Source of the DNA: Novosphingobium sp. B1
GTDB lineage: Bacteria; Pseudomonadota; Alphaproteobacteria; Sphingomonadales; Sphingomonadaceae
Reading direction: 5' to 3'
Assembly (NCBI RefSeq): GCF_900176395.1
Contig: NZ_FWXL01000009.1
Location: forward strand, 52,347-116,346
DNA: 64,000 nt
Part shown: positions 1-7,600 of the stretch, piece by piece
Position numbering within the stretch: position 1 is the first letter of the stretch
Layout: every line of letters starts with the position of its first letter
Position numbers and translations under genes: made by a program
The notes under the pieces: generated by a model
What the model saw: the letters and a program-made list of their open reading frames with translations, nothing else
Told to the model about the DNA's origin: nothing
The model's database searches: none

Positions 1-558
1 CGAGGCAATTACGCCGGGTGCTTTCGGATCGTTCTCGTCAACGTCTTGCGCTTCAAGCACGATCGCGCCGGCACCATCTCCGAAAAGCACGCACGTCGTG
101 CGGTCATCCCAGTCGAGAATCTTGCTGAAGGTTTCCGCGCCGATCACCAGCGCGCACTTGGCCATGCCGGTGCGGATCATCGAATCCGCCGTGGCCAAGG
201 CATAGAGGAAGCCGGAGCAGACCGCCGCGACGTCGAACGCGATGCCGCCATTGCAACCGAGATTGTGCTGAACGATCGTCGCGGTAGCCGGAAACGTCTG
301 GTCGGGCGTGGCGGTAGCCAATACTATGAGATCGACCTTGGATGCCTCGATGCCGGCGGCTGCGAGGGCGCGACGAGCAGCCTCGGTGGCAAGCGTCGAG
401 GTGGTTTCCCCTTCCCCGGCAATGTAGCGTTGGCGGATGCCGGTCCTCTCGATGATCCATTCGTCGGTCGTATCGACCATCTGCGCCATTTCGGCATTGG
501 TGACGCAGCGCTGCGGCAGGGCCGATCCGCTGCCGCGAATGATCGCGCGTGTCGTCAT
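1..558 (-). CDS. fabH: beta-ketoacyl-ACP synthase III (FabH), 3' end beyond the window
   Basis: Condenses acetyl-CoA with malonyl-ACP to start type II fatty-acid synthesis in the cytoplasm. Only the first 186 codons are visible; the rest lies off the left edge. The translation shows the family pattern [13 protein letters not shown] near residues 32-44 and the nucleophilic cysteine in AAVCSGF at residue 114, close to Cys112 of the E. coli enzyme. The catalytic His and Asn lie outside the window. Its ATG overlaps the plsX stop codon by four bases (ATGA), so the two are translationally coupled. The order rpmF-plsX-fabH is conserved in many proteobacteria. Identification is secure; completeness cannot be judged. 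Confidence 0.95.
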   Translation of the reverse strand, partial: MTTRAIIRGSGSALPQRCVTNAEMAQMVDTTDEWIIERTGIRQRYIAGEGETTSTLATEAARRALAAAGIEASKVDLIVLATATPDQTFPATATIVQHNLGCNGGIAFDVAAVCSGFLYALATADSMIRTGMAKCALVIGAETFSKILDWDDRTTCVLFGDGAGAIVLEAQDVDENDPKAPGVIAS

Positions 559-1646
559 GCCGCGTCCTCACCGGTTTCGGCCTGGGCCTTGGCCCGCGAA
601 CTGCGGCCGGAAGTCCGAATGGTCTCGGCGCCGAGACGCGCGAGATCGGCTTCAATACGCTCGGTCAGGTTTTCCTCCAGCAGGCGGGCGGTGACCGCAA
701 CGGCATTGGCCACGCCGAGCGCCGAGGCGCTGCCATGGCTCTTCACGACGACGCCGTTGAGGCCGAGGAAGACCGCGCCGTTGTGGTTGTTGGGATCGAG
801 GTGGTGCTTGAGCAGCTCGGTTGCCGGGCGCGAGATCAGGAAGCCGAACTTCGATCGAAGCGACGAGGAAAAGCTGCGGCGCAGCAGGTCTGCCACGAAA
901 CGGGCTGCCCCTTCCATCGATTTCAGTGCGATGTTGCCGGAAAAGCCATCGGTAACCACGACATCGCAATCGCCACGCGAGAGCTTGTCCGCTTCGGTGA
1001 AACCATCGAAGCTGAGTGCCAGATCGCCTGCCAAAGCCTTGAGCTGGTTGGCGGCGTCGCGCAGGGAATCGGTACCCTTGGTCTCTTCGGTGCCGATGTT
1101 GAGCAGCCGGACGCGCGGGGATTCGAGTCCATTGACGATGCGGGCATAGGCGGCGCCCATGATCGCGAACTGGACCAGATTGCGCGCATCGCAATCGGTG
1201 TTGGCGCCGAGATCGAGCATGATCAGGTCATGCTCGCCCAGAGTCGGCAGCAAGGCCGAGAGCGCGGGACGATCGATGCCGGGCATCGTGCGCAGCGCAA
1301 GCTTGGCCATGGCCATGAGCGCGCCGGTATTGCCCGCGCTGACGGCAGCCCCGGCATGGCCCTGTTTCACCGCATTGATTGCCAACCCCATCGATGTGGT
1401 CTTGGCGCGGCGAAGGGCCTGCGTCGGCTTCTCGTCGCCCGAAACGACATCGGGCGCGTGGAGAATTTCCGAAGCTTCGCGAAGATTGGGGTGGCTTTCG
1501 AGGGCCTGCTTGATGTGGCCCTCGTCACCAACGAGGAGGAACTTGAATCGGTCATGGCGACGACGGGCAAGCGCCGCGCCTTCAACCATCACGCGCACAC
1601 CCTCATCGCCGCCCATCGCATCGACGGCGATACGCGGCAGACTCAT
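555..1646 (-). CDS. plsX: phosphate acyltransferase PlsX
   Basis: Converts acyl-ACP and phosphate to acyl-phosphate, the acyl donor for PlsY in phospholipid synthesis; a peripheral membrane enzyme. The 363-residue length is normal for the family. The N-terminus reads [12 protein letters not shown], the PlsX signature, and the Rossmann-like core includes [12 protein letters not shown] and [13 protein letters not shown]. The ATG at 1646 has a purine-rich site (GACTGAGGAC) just upstream and lies 24 bases after rpmF. It overlaps fabH by four bases. Shared transcription with rpmF would couple lipid synthesis to ribosome supply, as in other bacteria (inference). Confidence 0.97.
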   Translation of the reverse strand: MSLPRIAVDAMGGDEGVRVMVEGAALARRRHDRFKFLLVGDEGHIKQALESHPNLREASEILHAPDVVSGDEKPTQALRRAKTTSMGLAINAVKQGHAGAAVSAGNTGALMAMAKLALRTMPGIDRPALSALLPTLGEHDLIMLDLGANTDCDARNLVQFAIMGAAYARIVNGLESPRVRLLNIGTEETKGTDSLRDAANQLKALAGDLALSFDGFTEADKLSRGDCDVVVTDGFSGNIALKSMEGAARFVADLLRRSFSSSLRSKFGFLISRPATELLKHHLDPNNHNGAVFLGLNGVVVKSHGSASALGVANAVAVTARLLEENLTERIEADLARLGAETIRTSGRSSRAKAQAETGEDAA

Positions 1647-1670
1647 GTCCTCAGTCCCCCGTTTTGAGGC

Positions 1671-1850
1671 TTAGAGCCCGACGGCGATGACTTCGCGACC
1701 GTTGTAGTGACCGCAAGCGTTGCACAGGTTGTGCGGGCGCTTGAGTTCACCGCAGTTGGAGCATTCGTGGAACGCTTCGACGCTGAGCGCGTCATGGCTG
1801 CGGCGCATGCCCCGGCGTGAGGGCGAAGTCTTTCTTTTAGGGACGGCCAT
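1671..1850 (-). CDS. rpmF: 50S ribosomal protein L32
   Basis: Small 59-residue large-subunit ribosomal protein. It begins [20 protein letters not shown], the almost invariant L32 N-terminus. It carries a four-cysteine zinc motif, Cys30-x2-Cys33 and Cys43-x2-Cys46, ending in [10 protein letters not shown]. The ATG is at 1850 and the TAA at 1671. It is the first gene of the rpmF-plsX-fabH unit, so the promoter should lie between 1851 and about 2000. No clear -35/-10 pair was chosen there. The longer open frame over the same bases in another phase is a shadow. Confidence 0.96.
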   Translation of the reverse strand: MAVPKRKTSPSRRGMRRSHDALSVEAFHECSNCGELKRPHNLCNACGHYNGREVIAVGL

Positions 1851-2096
1851 CTCGGCACCTGTTCTTAGAATTGCGTAGTTTTGTTGCGGGCGCGATAGGG
1901 AAAACCGACCCTTCGCACAAGCCCTGTTTGCGGCAGGACCGGTACGCGGCGAGAACGCCAGACGGACACGGGATTCGCCAATCGCTGGGCGAAGGCGCGC
2001 CTATACGGATTTTCTGGTGCTTTGCAAGCGCGCCCGCGCTAGCCTTTGCCGCGGGCGCCGGGATCGGGGTCCGCAAGAGAGGGGATAATCAAAGGC

Positions 2097-2489
2097 ATGA
2101 CGATACTGCCAATAACGCTGTGTGCGGCTGCGGCTGCAGCGGCAATCAACATCTGGCTATCCATTCGCTGCGGCATGGTCCGCACTGCCAAGAAGATCAG
2201 CATCGGTGACGGCGGCGACATGGAACTGATCGCGCGGATGCGGGCGCAGGCCAATTTCGTCGAGAACACGCCGGTGGTGCTGGTGCTTCTTGCAGCGGTG
2301 GAACTGGCGCGGACCGGCAATCCCTGGCTGATGGGCGTGGCGGCTGTCTACATGCTGGGCCGCGTGGCGCACGGCATCGGCATGGACGGCGGCCCGCTCG
2401 GCTTCCTGCGCACAGCAGGCACCCTGACGACGATGCTCACGCAGCTTGCGCTGGGGGTGTGGGCCGTATCGATCGCACTGGATATGTAA
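2097..2489 (+). CDS. MAPEG-family membrane protein
   Basis: A 130-residue integral membrane protein of the MAPEG superfamily, relatives of glutathione transferases and leukotriene synthases. The loop after the first helix has the family signature RMRAQANFVENTPVVL (about residues 46-61, Asn and Glu of N-x2-EN visible). Four hydrophobic segments are seen, roughly at residues 3-20, 57-73, 79-95 and 105-127. The ATG at 2097 follows a purine-rich stretch (AGAGAGGGGATAA). An upstream TTG at 2046 would add 17 low-complexity residues and is less likely. Bacterial members are often uncharacterised, so the substrate is unknown. The gene stands alone and ends at a strong hairpin. Confidence 0.88.
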   Translation: MTILPITLCAAAAAAAINIWLSIRCGMVRTAKKISIGDGGDMELIARMRAQANFVENTPVVLVLLAAVELARTGNPWLMGVAAVYMLGRVAHGIGMDGGPLGFLRTAGTLTTMLTQLALGVWAVSIALDM

Positions 2490-2494
2490 GGACA

Positions 2495-2523
2495 ACAGCC
2501 CCTCCCGCTACGGGAGGGGCTGT
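2495..2523. terminator. 13-bp perfect hairpin between convergent genes
   Basis: ACAGCCCCTCCCG and its exact complement CGGGAGGGGCTGT enclose a 3-base loop (CTA). The hairpin lies between the stop codon of the MAPEG gene and that of the convergent hydrolase. There is no T-run on either side, so it is either a bidirectional terminator or a dispersed GC-rich hairpin repeat that ends transcripts or protects mRNA ends. The CCCCTCCCG/CGGGAGGGG core resembles short repeats I recall as common in sphingomonad genomes. Confidence 0.65.
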
Positions 2524-2526
2524 CGC

Positions 2527-3195
2527 TCAGCTCAACGCATAATCGCTGACATAGGCGTTGGTCTGCCGCTCCCGCCCGAATGTGCTGTTGGGGCCGTGGC
2601 CGGGCACGAAGGTGACGTCGTTGCCAAGCGGCCAGAGCTTCTGCGTGATCGAATCGATCAGATCCTGATGATTGCCCATGGGAAAGTCGGTCCGACCGAT
2701 CGAACCCTGGAACAGCACGTCGCCGACGATCGCCACCTGCGTTGGCGCGTGGTGGAACACGACATGGCCCGGGGTGTGACCGGGGCAATGAATCACGTCG
2801 AGTTCGACCTCGCCCACGGTGACCTTGTCGCCATCGTTGAGCCAGCGGGTGGGCTCGAAAACCTCGGCGGGAATGCCCCAACGCTGCGAATCTTCATCGA
2901 GTTGCGCAATCCAGAACCGGTCGGCTTCCTGAGGGCCTTCGATCGGCACGCCAAGTTCACGCGCGAAAATCCCGACGCTGCCGCAGTGGTCGAGATGACC
3001 GTGCGTGACGAGCAGCTTTTCGATGGTGACGCCTGTCACCTCGATCGCCTTGCGCAGCTTGTCGAGATCGCCGCCGGCATCGATGAAAGCACCGCGCATG
3101 GTCTTGGTGCACCAGACCAGCGTACAGTTCTGCTGAAGCGGCGTGACGGGGATGATCGCGACCTTGAAGGGCGGTTCGGCAGTAGGCTGGGTCAT
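2527..3195 (-). CDS. metallo-beta-lactamase-fold hydrolase (glyoxalase II/YcbL-like)
   Basis: A 222-residue cytoplasmic zinc hydrolase. The metal-binding motif THGHLDHCG (H-x-H-x-D-H) is followed by GHTPGHVVFH, GDVLFQGSIGRTD and a final VPGHGP, in the order seen in glyoxalase-II-like and YcbL proteins. The length fits single-domain YcbL-type proteins that lack the C-terminal glyoxalase II extension, so S-lactoylglutathione hydrolysis is possible but not shown. The ATG at 3195 gives MTQPTAEPPFKV; a GTG at 3234 would add 13 residues. It follows the S24 regulator gene by about 47 bases on the same strand and may be co-transcribed. Confidence 0.88.
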   Translation of the reverse strand: MTQPTAEPPFKVAIIPVTPLQQNCTLVWCTKTMRGAFIDAGGDLDKLRKAIEVTGVTIEKLLVTHGHLDHCGSVGIFARELGVPIEGPQEADRFWIAQLDEDSQRWGIPAEVFEPTRWLNDGDKVTVGEVELDVIHCPGHTPGHVVFHHAPTQVAIVGDVLFQGSIGRTDFPMGNHQDLIDSITQKLWPLGNDVTFVPGHGPNSTFGRERQTNAYVSDYALS

Positions 3196-3242
3196 GCCGC
3201 TGAGATGGCGTGTGGGCGGCAAATTGGCAAGCACCGCATAGG

Positions 3243-3971
3243 TCAGAGCCGACCACCCTTCCAGACGACGCGGCCAACGAGTTCGACCTCGTTCAGCAGG
3301 CGCTCCAGCCGGGGATAGGCCGAATTGTCCGAGATAATCCGCACCGAGCCGCCGGGGCCGGGTTCGAGGCGCTTGACCAGCAGCACGTCATCGAGGCGGA
3401 TCACGTGGATGCCGGCGCGCAACGGGCGCGGCGTGCGGTCGACGAGAATCTCGTCGCCATCGCGCAAGGTCGGCTCCATCGAATCGCCCTCGACTTCGAT
3501 CACCGAAAGCATCGCGGGTTCGAGCCCCTGCCCCTTGAGCCACCGATGATTGAAGCGCAGGCGGCCAGATGGAATTTCCTCTGCCGGGAGCGTGCCGGGA
3601 CCAGCCGATGCGCCCAGTGGCAGGCGGGGAATGTCGGCCCATTCGGCCGTAATTGCGCGGGGCGGCATGCTGCCACGGGGAGCCCCCTGCCCCACACCCT
3701 TGAATGCATTGCGCTCCTCGCCCGCCACGATCACGCCGCCACGGGGCGAGGCACCGAGATCGCTTTCCGGCACGCCGAAGAATTCGGCCAGGGTGCGCCG
3801 GTCATTCTCTTCCAGCTTGCGTGGACTGCCCTTGCGGACGAATTGCTGGAGATAGGTCGTGTTGCGGCCGATCAGGGCCGAGAGCGCAGAGAGGCTGACG
3901 CCCCGCTGCATGGCGAGGCCGACAAGACGCGCGCGCACGCCATCATCCGATTCGCTCTCTGCCATGACCAT
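3243..3971 (-). CDS. helix-turn-helix transcriptional regulator with S24 (LexA/CI-like) peptidase domain
   Basis: A 242-residue repressor-like protein. Residues about 10-65 form an XRE-like helix-turn-helix domain (SLSALSALIGRNTTYLQQFV). The C-terminal half is an S24 self-cleavage fold: VEGDSMEPTLRDGDEILVD carries the catalytic serine (about Ser164) and DDVLLVKRL the lysine (about Lys200), a spacing like LexA. An Ala-Gly pair in ASAGPG, about 40 residues before the serine, is the likely cleavage site. The ATG at 3971 was chosen because GGAG lies eight bases upstream; an upstream GTG overlaps that site. It is divergent from two small genes across a region with two TAGGA/TCCTA dyads, so autoregulation is likely. 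The inducing signal is unknown. Confidence 0.9.
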   Translation of the reverse strand: MVMAESESDDGVRARLVGLAMQRGVSLSALSALIGRNTTYLQQFVRKGSPRKLEENDRRTLAEFFGVPESDLGASPRGGVIVAGEERNAFKGVGQGAPRGSMPPRAITAEWADIPRLPLGASAGPGTLPAEEIPSGRLRFNHRWLKGQGLEPAMLSVIEVEGDSMEPTLRDGDEILVDRTPRPLRAGIHVIRLDDVLLVKRLEPGPGGSVRIISDNSAYPRLERLLNEVELVGRVVWKGGRL

Positions 3972-3999
3972 CTTGCTCACTCCGATTTCGAAGGACTTT

Positions 4000-4043
4000 T
4001 CCTAGCATTGTAGGATTTCAAGATCAACATAGGAAAAATCCTA
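4000..4043. promoter_or_regulatory. paired dyads TCCTA-N6-TAGGA and TAGGA-N4-TCCTA, probable repressor operators
   Basis: The divergent control region holds TCCTA-GCATTG-TAGGA at 4000-4015 and TAGGA-AAAA-TCCTA at 4030-4043. The same five-base half-site appears four times, paired in opposite orientations, with dyad centres about 29 bases apart, close to three helical turns. The sites lie between the S24 regulator start (3971) and the small gene at 4090. They are natural candidates for that regulator's operators (inference). Confidence 0.6.
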
Positions 4044-4089
4044 TTTCGAGTCGTCTTTCGCGGCTTAGCAACCGGAGGGTCTTCAACGC

Positions 4090-4278
4090 ATGTTGCTCCC
4101 CAAGATCGAGAGCTTCCTTCGCCAGACGGGGATGCCCGTCACCAAGTTCGGCCGCCTTGCCGCGCACGATCCACGCTTCGTGGGCGACTTGCGCAATGGC
4201 CGGGAGCCACGCTCCGCGCTGTCATCACGCGTGGAACATTTCATGAACACTTTTGGAGAGAATGTCCATGCTGCTTGA
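4090..4278 (+). CDS. small basic protein, HTH-like, unknown function
   Basis: A 62-residue protein of unknown function. The sequence runs from an amphipathic N-terminus (MLLPKIESFLRQTG) through a segment resembling a helix-turn-helix (MPVTKFGRLAAHDPRFVGDL) to a basic GREPRS stretch. This suggests nucleic-acid binding, but no catalytic motif is seen. The ATG follows GGAGGG about seven bases upstream. It overlaps the next gene by 11 bases, so the two are coupled. Its divergence from the S24 regulator suggests control by that repressor. I recall similar small proteins in sphingomonads but cannot assign a family. Confidence 0.68.
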   Translation: MLLPKIESFLRQTGMPVTKFGRLAAHDPRFVGDLRNGREPRSALSSRVEHFMNTFGENVHAA

Positions 4279-4645
4279 TCCTCATGCGTTCGAGACCAAG
4301 TCCGTGATCGGCACGGTGCTGCCGCCACGCCGTCTTGCTGGCTCCGAACGGCTGCTGCGGGCTGTGCGCGAAGTGGCAGGGCCCCATGCCGAAGTTGTCA
4401 GCCATGACGAGACGCCGTGGGCGAGCATCACCTTCACCGGCGCGCGGCACAAGCTAGTGCTGCGCTTTGCCGGGAGCGAGGCCGTGAGCGATGGGGAAAG
4501 CTTCGTCGTCCGCCTGCCAGAGCACGAGTTCCAGTTGCGTGGGCGGCTTGTTGCCGATGCCGCGGTGACGCGCGTCGATCACGAACTGCTGCGCGCTCCC
4601 CTCATGGAAGTCGAGTGCGAGATCCTGGTGCTGGACGAGGCCTGA
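4268..4645 (+). CDS. conserved hypothetical protein, 125 aa
   Basis: Not recognised. A soluble alpha/beta-looking protein without a signal peptide or membrane helix. Alternating hydrophobic strands are visible (WASITFTGARHKLVLRFAG, ESFVVRLPEHEFQL, MEVECEILVLDEA), and a histidine pair lies in the EVVSHDE and EHEF segments. The ATG at 4268 is preferred because GGAGAG (4255-4260) lies seven bases upstream; the ATG at 4262 is too close to that site. It overlaps the preceding small gene, so the two form a pair that is probably controlled with the S24 regulator. A GC-rich hairpin follows. Confidence 0.68.
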   Translation: MLLDPHAFETKSVIGTVLPPRRLAGSERLLRAVREVAGPHAEVVSHDETPWASITFTGARHKLVLRFAGSEAVSDGESFVVRLPEHEFQLRGRLVADAAVTRVDHELLRAPLMEVECEILVLDEA

Positions 4646-4652
4646 GAGATTG

Positions 4653-4676
4653 GCGGGTGCCCCGCGAGGCACCCGC
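4653..4676. terminator. hairpin terminator between convergent genes
   Basis: GCGGGTGCC and its complement GGCACCCGC flank a six-base loop, followed on the plus strand by the pyrimidine tract TCTCCTCTCC. It lies between the stop of the 125-residue gene and the stop of the convergent decahaem gene, so it may serve both strands. Confidence 0.65.
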
Positions 4677-4698
4677 TCTCCTCTCCAACTGCAGAACG

Positions 4699-7600
4699 CT
4701 AGTTATCGATCCTGGCCAGCATGGGGGCGGCCTTGGCACCGACCCACAAGCTCATGTCCACGGCGTTCGAGACGCGGAAGACCTCGCCCTTGCCGTTGAG
4801 GAACAGCTCTTCCATCTCGGGCCGGGTGAACGGACGCGAGCCGAGGCGGCCGAAGACTGCCATCTGCCCGCCAGTCTCATCAACGCCGCGATCACGATCC
4901 AGTCCCTTGGACAGGGCCAGTGCCGGCGTGGGTGTGCGGGCCCATGCGATCAGTTCCGGCTTGGGTTCTGGCGAGAAGCCGTAGAAGTTGGGCTGGCTGG
5001 CCGGCGACGTCAGTTGCAGCACCTTCATCCCGTTTCGCCCATCAGCGACATAGGCGAAGAGCGAGGCGTTGGTTGATCCGACGATCACATCCTCGGCATC
5101 GTTAAGCTGCCCGTCGGCGGTGTAGCTGGTGTAGATCGTCGGGCGCGTTGGCGCGGTGATGTCGACAATGACCAGCCCCTGAGACTTGGCCGCAACATAG
5201 GCATATGTGCGCGCAAGGTAGACGCGGCGGGCATCGGCCAGCGGCAAGGTGGCCGAGGGCACGGCCTTAGGCTGCGCCAGGTTGGTGATGTCCATCAGCT
5301 CAAGGCCGTTGGCCGTAGTTACCCAGAGATAGCGGAACTGCGCCGCGGTGGCGCGCGGATCGCGCAAGGGCACGACCGAGGTGATGCGCGGATCGAGGCA
5401 GGTTTCGCCGCCCTTCTTCTCAGCTACCTCACACGGCTTCTGCGCCGACCATGGCTTGGGCAGGTGGACGGTGACCAGCGCCTTGTCGGTGACGATGTAG
5501 GCATAGTCCCCTGCCAGCGTGATGTGCCGCGCACCGGTGAGCACGCCATCGGGATTGAAGGTCAGCGCGCGGTCAAAGAAGTTGTTGCGGAATTCGCCGT
5601 CAGCCAGCGTGTCGACATTGACCGCGATCAGCCCTTCGACGGCATCGGTCACGAAGGCATAGCTGTAAATCGGCGAAAACGGCTGCTCCTGGTTGAGGCC
5701 GCGCAATTCAGGCGTGTTGCGCGTGGGCGCGATCGACTGGTTGGTCGGCAGCGCCATGCAGGTGGCGTTCGTTGTGGCAACGTGCGTGTCATGGCCCAAG
5801 GGCGAGAACGGCGCAGTGGTGATCCGCTCAGAGAAGCCCTTGTTGCCGATTGCCGCGATGTCATAGGCGCGGAAGCCGCCCTTGCCTTCGGCGACAAACA
5901 TGTACTCGCCACGCATCTGCAAGCAGCGCACGGCGTCCTTGGTGCCTTCCACCACGTTGGCGAATTGCTCCTGCCCCGTGGTTTCGCCCGACAGCTTGCC
6001 ATCGACGATCCTGCCGCGCGTCCAGTTCTTCAACTCGCGACCGTTCTTTTCGACATGCTGCTTCCAGTAGTCGGGATAGGCGTAGCGGTGGAGATAGGAG
6101 CCGATCACGGCCTGCGGTTCGTCCCACTCGGTAACCCGGACCGCTTCGAAGCCGCCGTCGAGACCGAACCAGGCGTTCATGCCGACGAAGTTCACGTAGT
6201 TTGTTCCCAGCAGCAACAGCTGCGCCATGGTGGCGTTGTTGTCGTCATCTTCGCTGACGTGGCAGTCTGTGCACTGCTTGGTCTCGTTCTTGCGGACAGT
6301 ATGCGGGAAGTGCGGCGCGAAGGCCTGTGACGAGTAGCCGATCGAGGAGATCGGCGGCTGCTGCACGTAGATGCGTTCGCGGTTGATGTTGGTGGACGAC
6401 AGGATCAGTGCCGAGGTCGAACGGATCGGCGCGGTGATCGCCTTGCCGCTGACCGGGTTTCCGGCTGCATCGAACTGTACAGGATCGCTTCCCGAAGACT
6501 TGTTGCGCTGATGCTTGCCAAGCTGGAACATGTCGTCGCGCGCGACCTGCGGGTTATAGGTCGCATAGTTGCGGGTGTAGTCTTCCTCGTACTTGTGCGT
6601 GGCCGACTTCCAGTTTGCCTCGATCGGCAGATGGCAGCCGGCACACGAGGTCGTCCACGAAAGGTGACAGGTGAAGCAGGCCATGTCGTCATCGCGGTGG
6701 GCGCGCGCCTCCTTGGGCACGCCGGTGCCGAATTTGTAGACGCCGTCATCGGAGGCGGACTTGGCCATCAGCTTGGCGCGCGCCGCCTTGGGGTTGAAGA
6801 TCGGCTTGCCCGATGCATCCATCTTGCCGGCAAAGCGGGCATCGACCGAATCCTTCACCAGACTGACACGCCACGACAGGTTGGGATCGATGATCGAGCG
6901 CTGGAGAAGGACACGCCGCCCGTCAGCCTCGTTGAACCATTCGAAGCGGCGCTGGCCATCGGCATTTCGCAGCAGGGCAAGGTTGTTGCCCTTCTCGGGC
7001 GCCGCCATGTTCGAGGTAAGCAGCGTCGGATAATTGTCGGGCGTGCCGTGGCAGTCCTTGCAACCGATCTCGACTGCATTGGCGACTTCGCCATAGATCA
7101 TGCCGTTGCCGTGGCTGTCCTGCGCGAAGTGGCAATCGGCGCACTGCATGCCAAGCTGGGCGTGGATGTCCATCATGTGCACGGCCTTGCCGGGATTGCT
7201 TGCCCCTGGTTCGACGAACTTGCCCTCGCCAGCCTTGCGGAACTTTTCCGGATCGTTCGGATCGATGATGTGCGCCTTGTCGGTGCCGTAAGACGACATG
7301 TCGCCTTCATCGTCGAGCAGATTGCCACGACGGTCACGCTTGAGGATGGCGCGGAAGTTCCAGCCGTGGCCATGGTAGTCGGCGAACTGCGTGTCCTTTA
7401 GCGTATCGTTCACGTCATAGACGTTGCGAAGGAATTCGACGTCGCGCCACAATCCGCGCGTCGATGCGCCTTCCGGGTTGCGATCGAGCACTTCGCGCTG
7501 CTCGTCGATGTTCGGATAGAACTGCTTCTTGAACGTCTTCGCGTATTGCTCGTCAGACATGCCATCGGGCTTGGGGGCACGGTTCTCGGGCCCGGGCCAC

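Noticed and set aside
46..1149. 367-codon frame on the plus strand
   Set aside because: It runs opposite fabH and plsX, both of which have clear catalytic motifs.
1871..2209. 112-codon frame on the plus strand in the region upstream of rpmF
   Set aside because: Its composition is low-complexity and it overlaps the MAPEG gene; no ribosome-binding site supports it.
5464..6330. 288-codon open frame on the plus strand
   Set aside because: It is opposite the decahaem cytochrome gene and shows no family motif.
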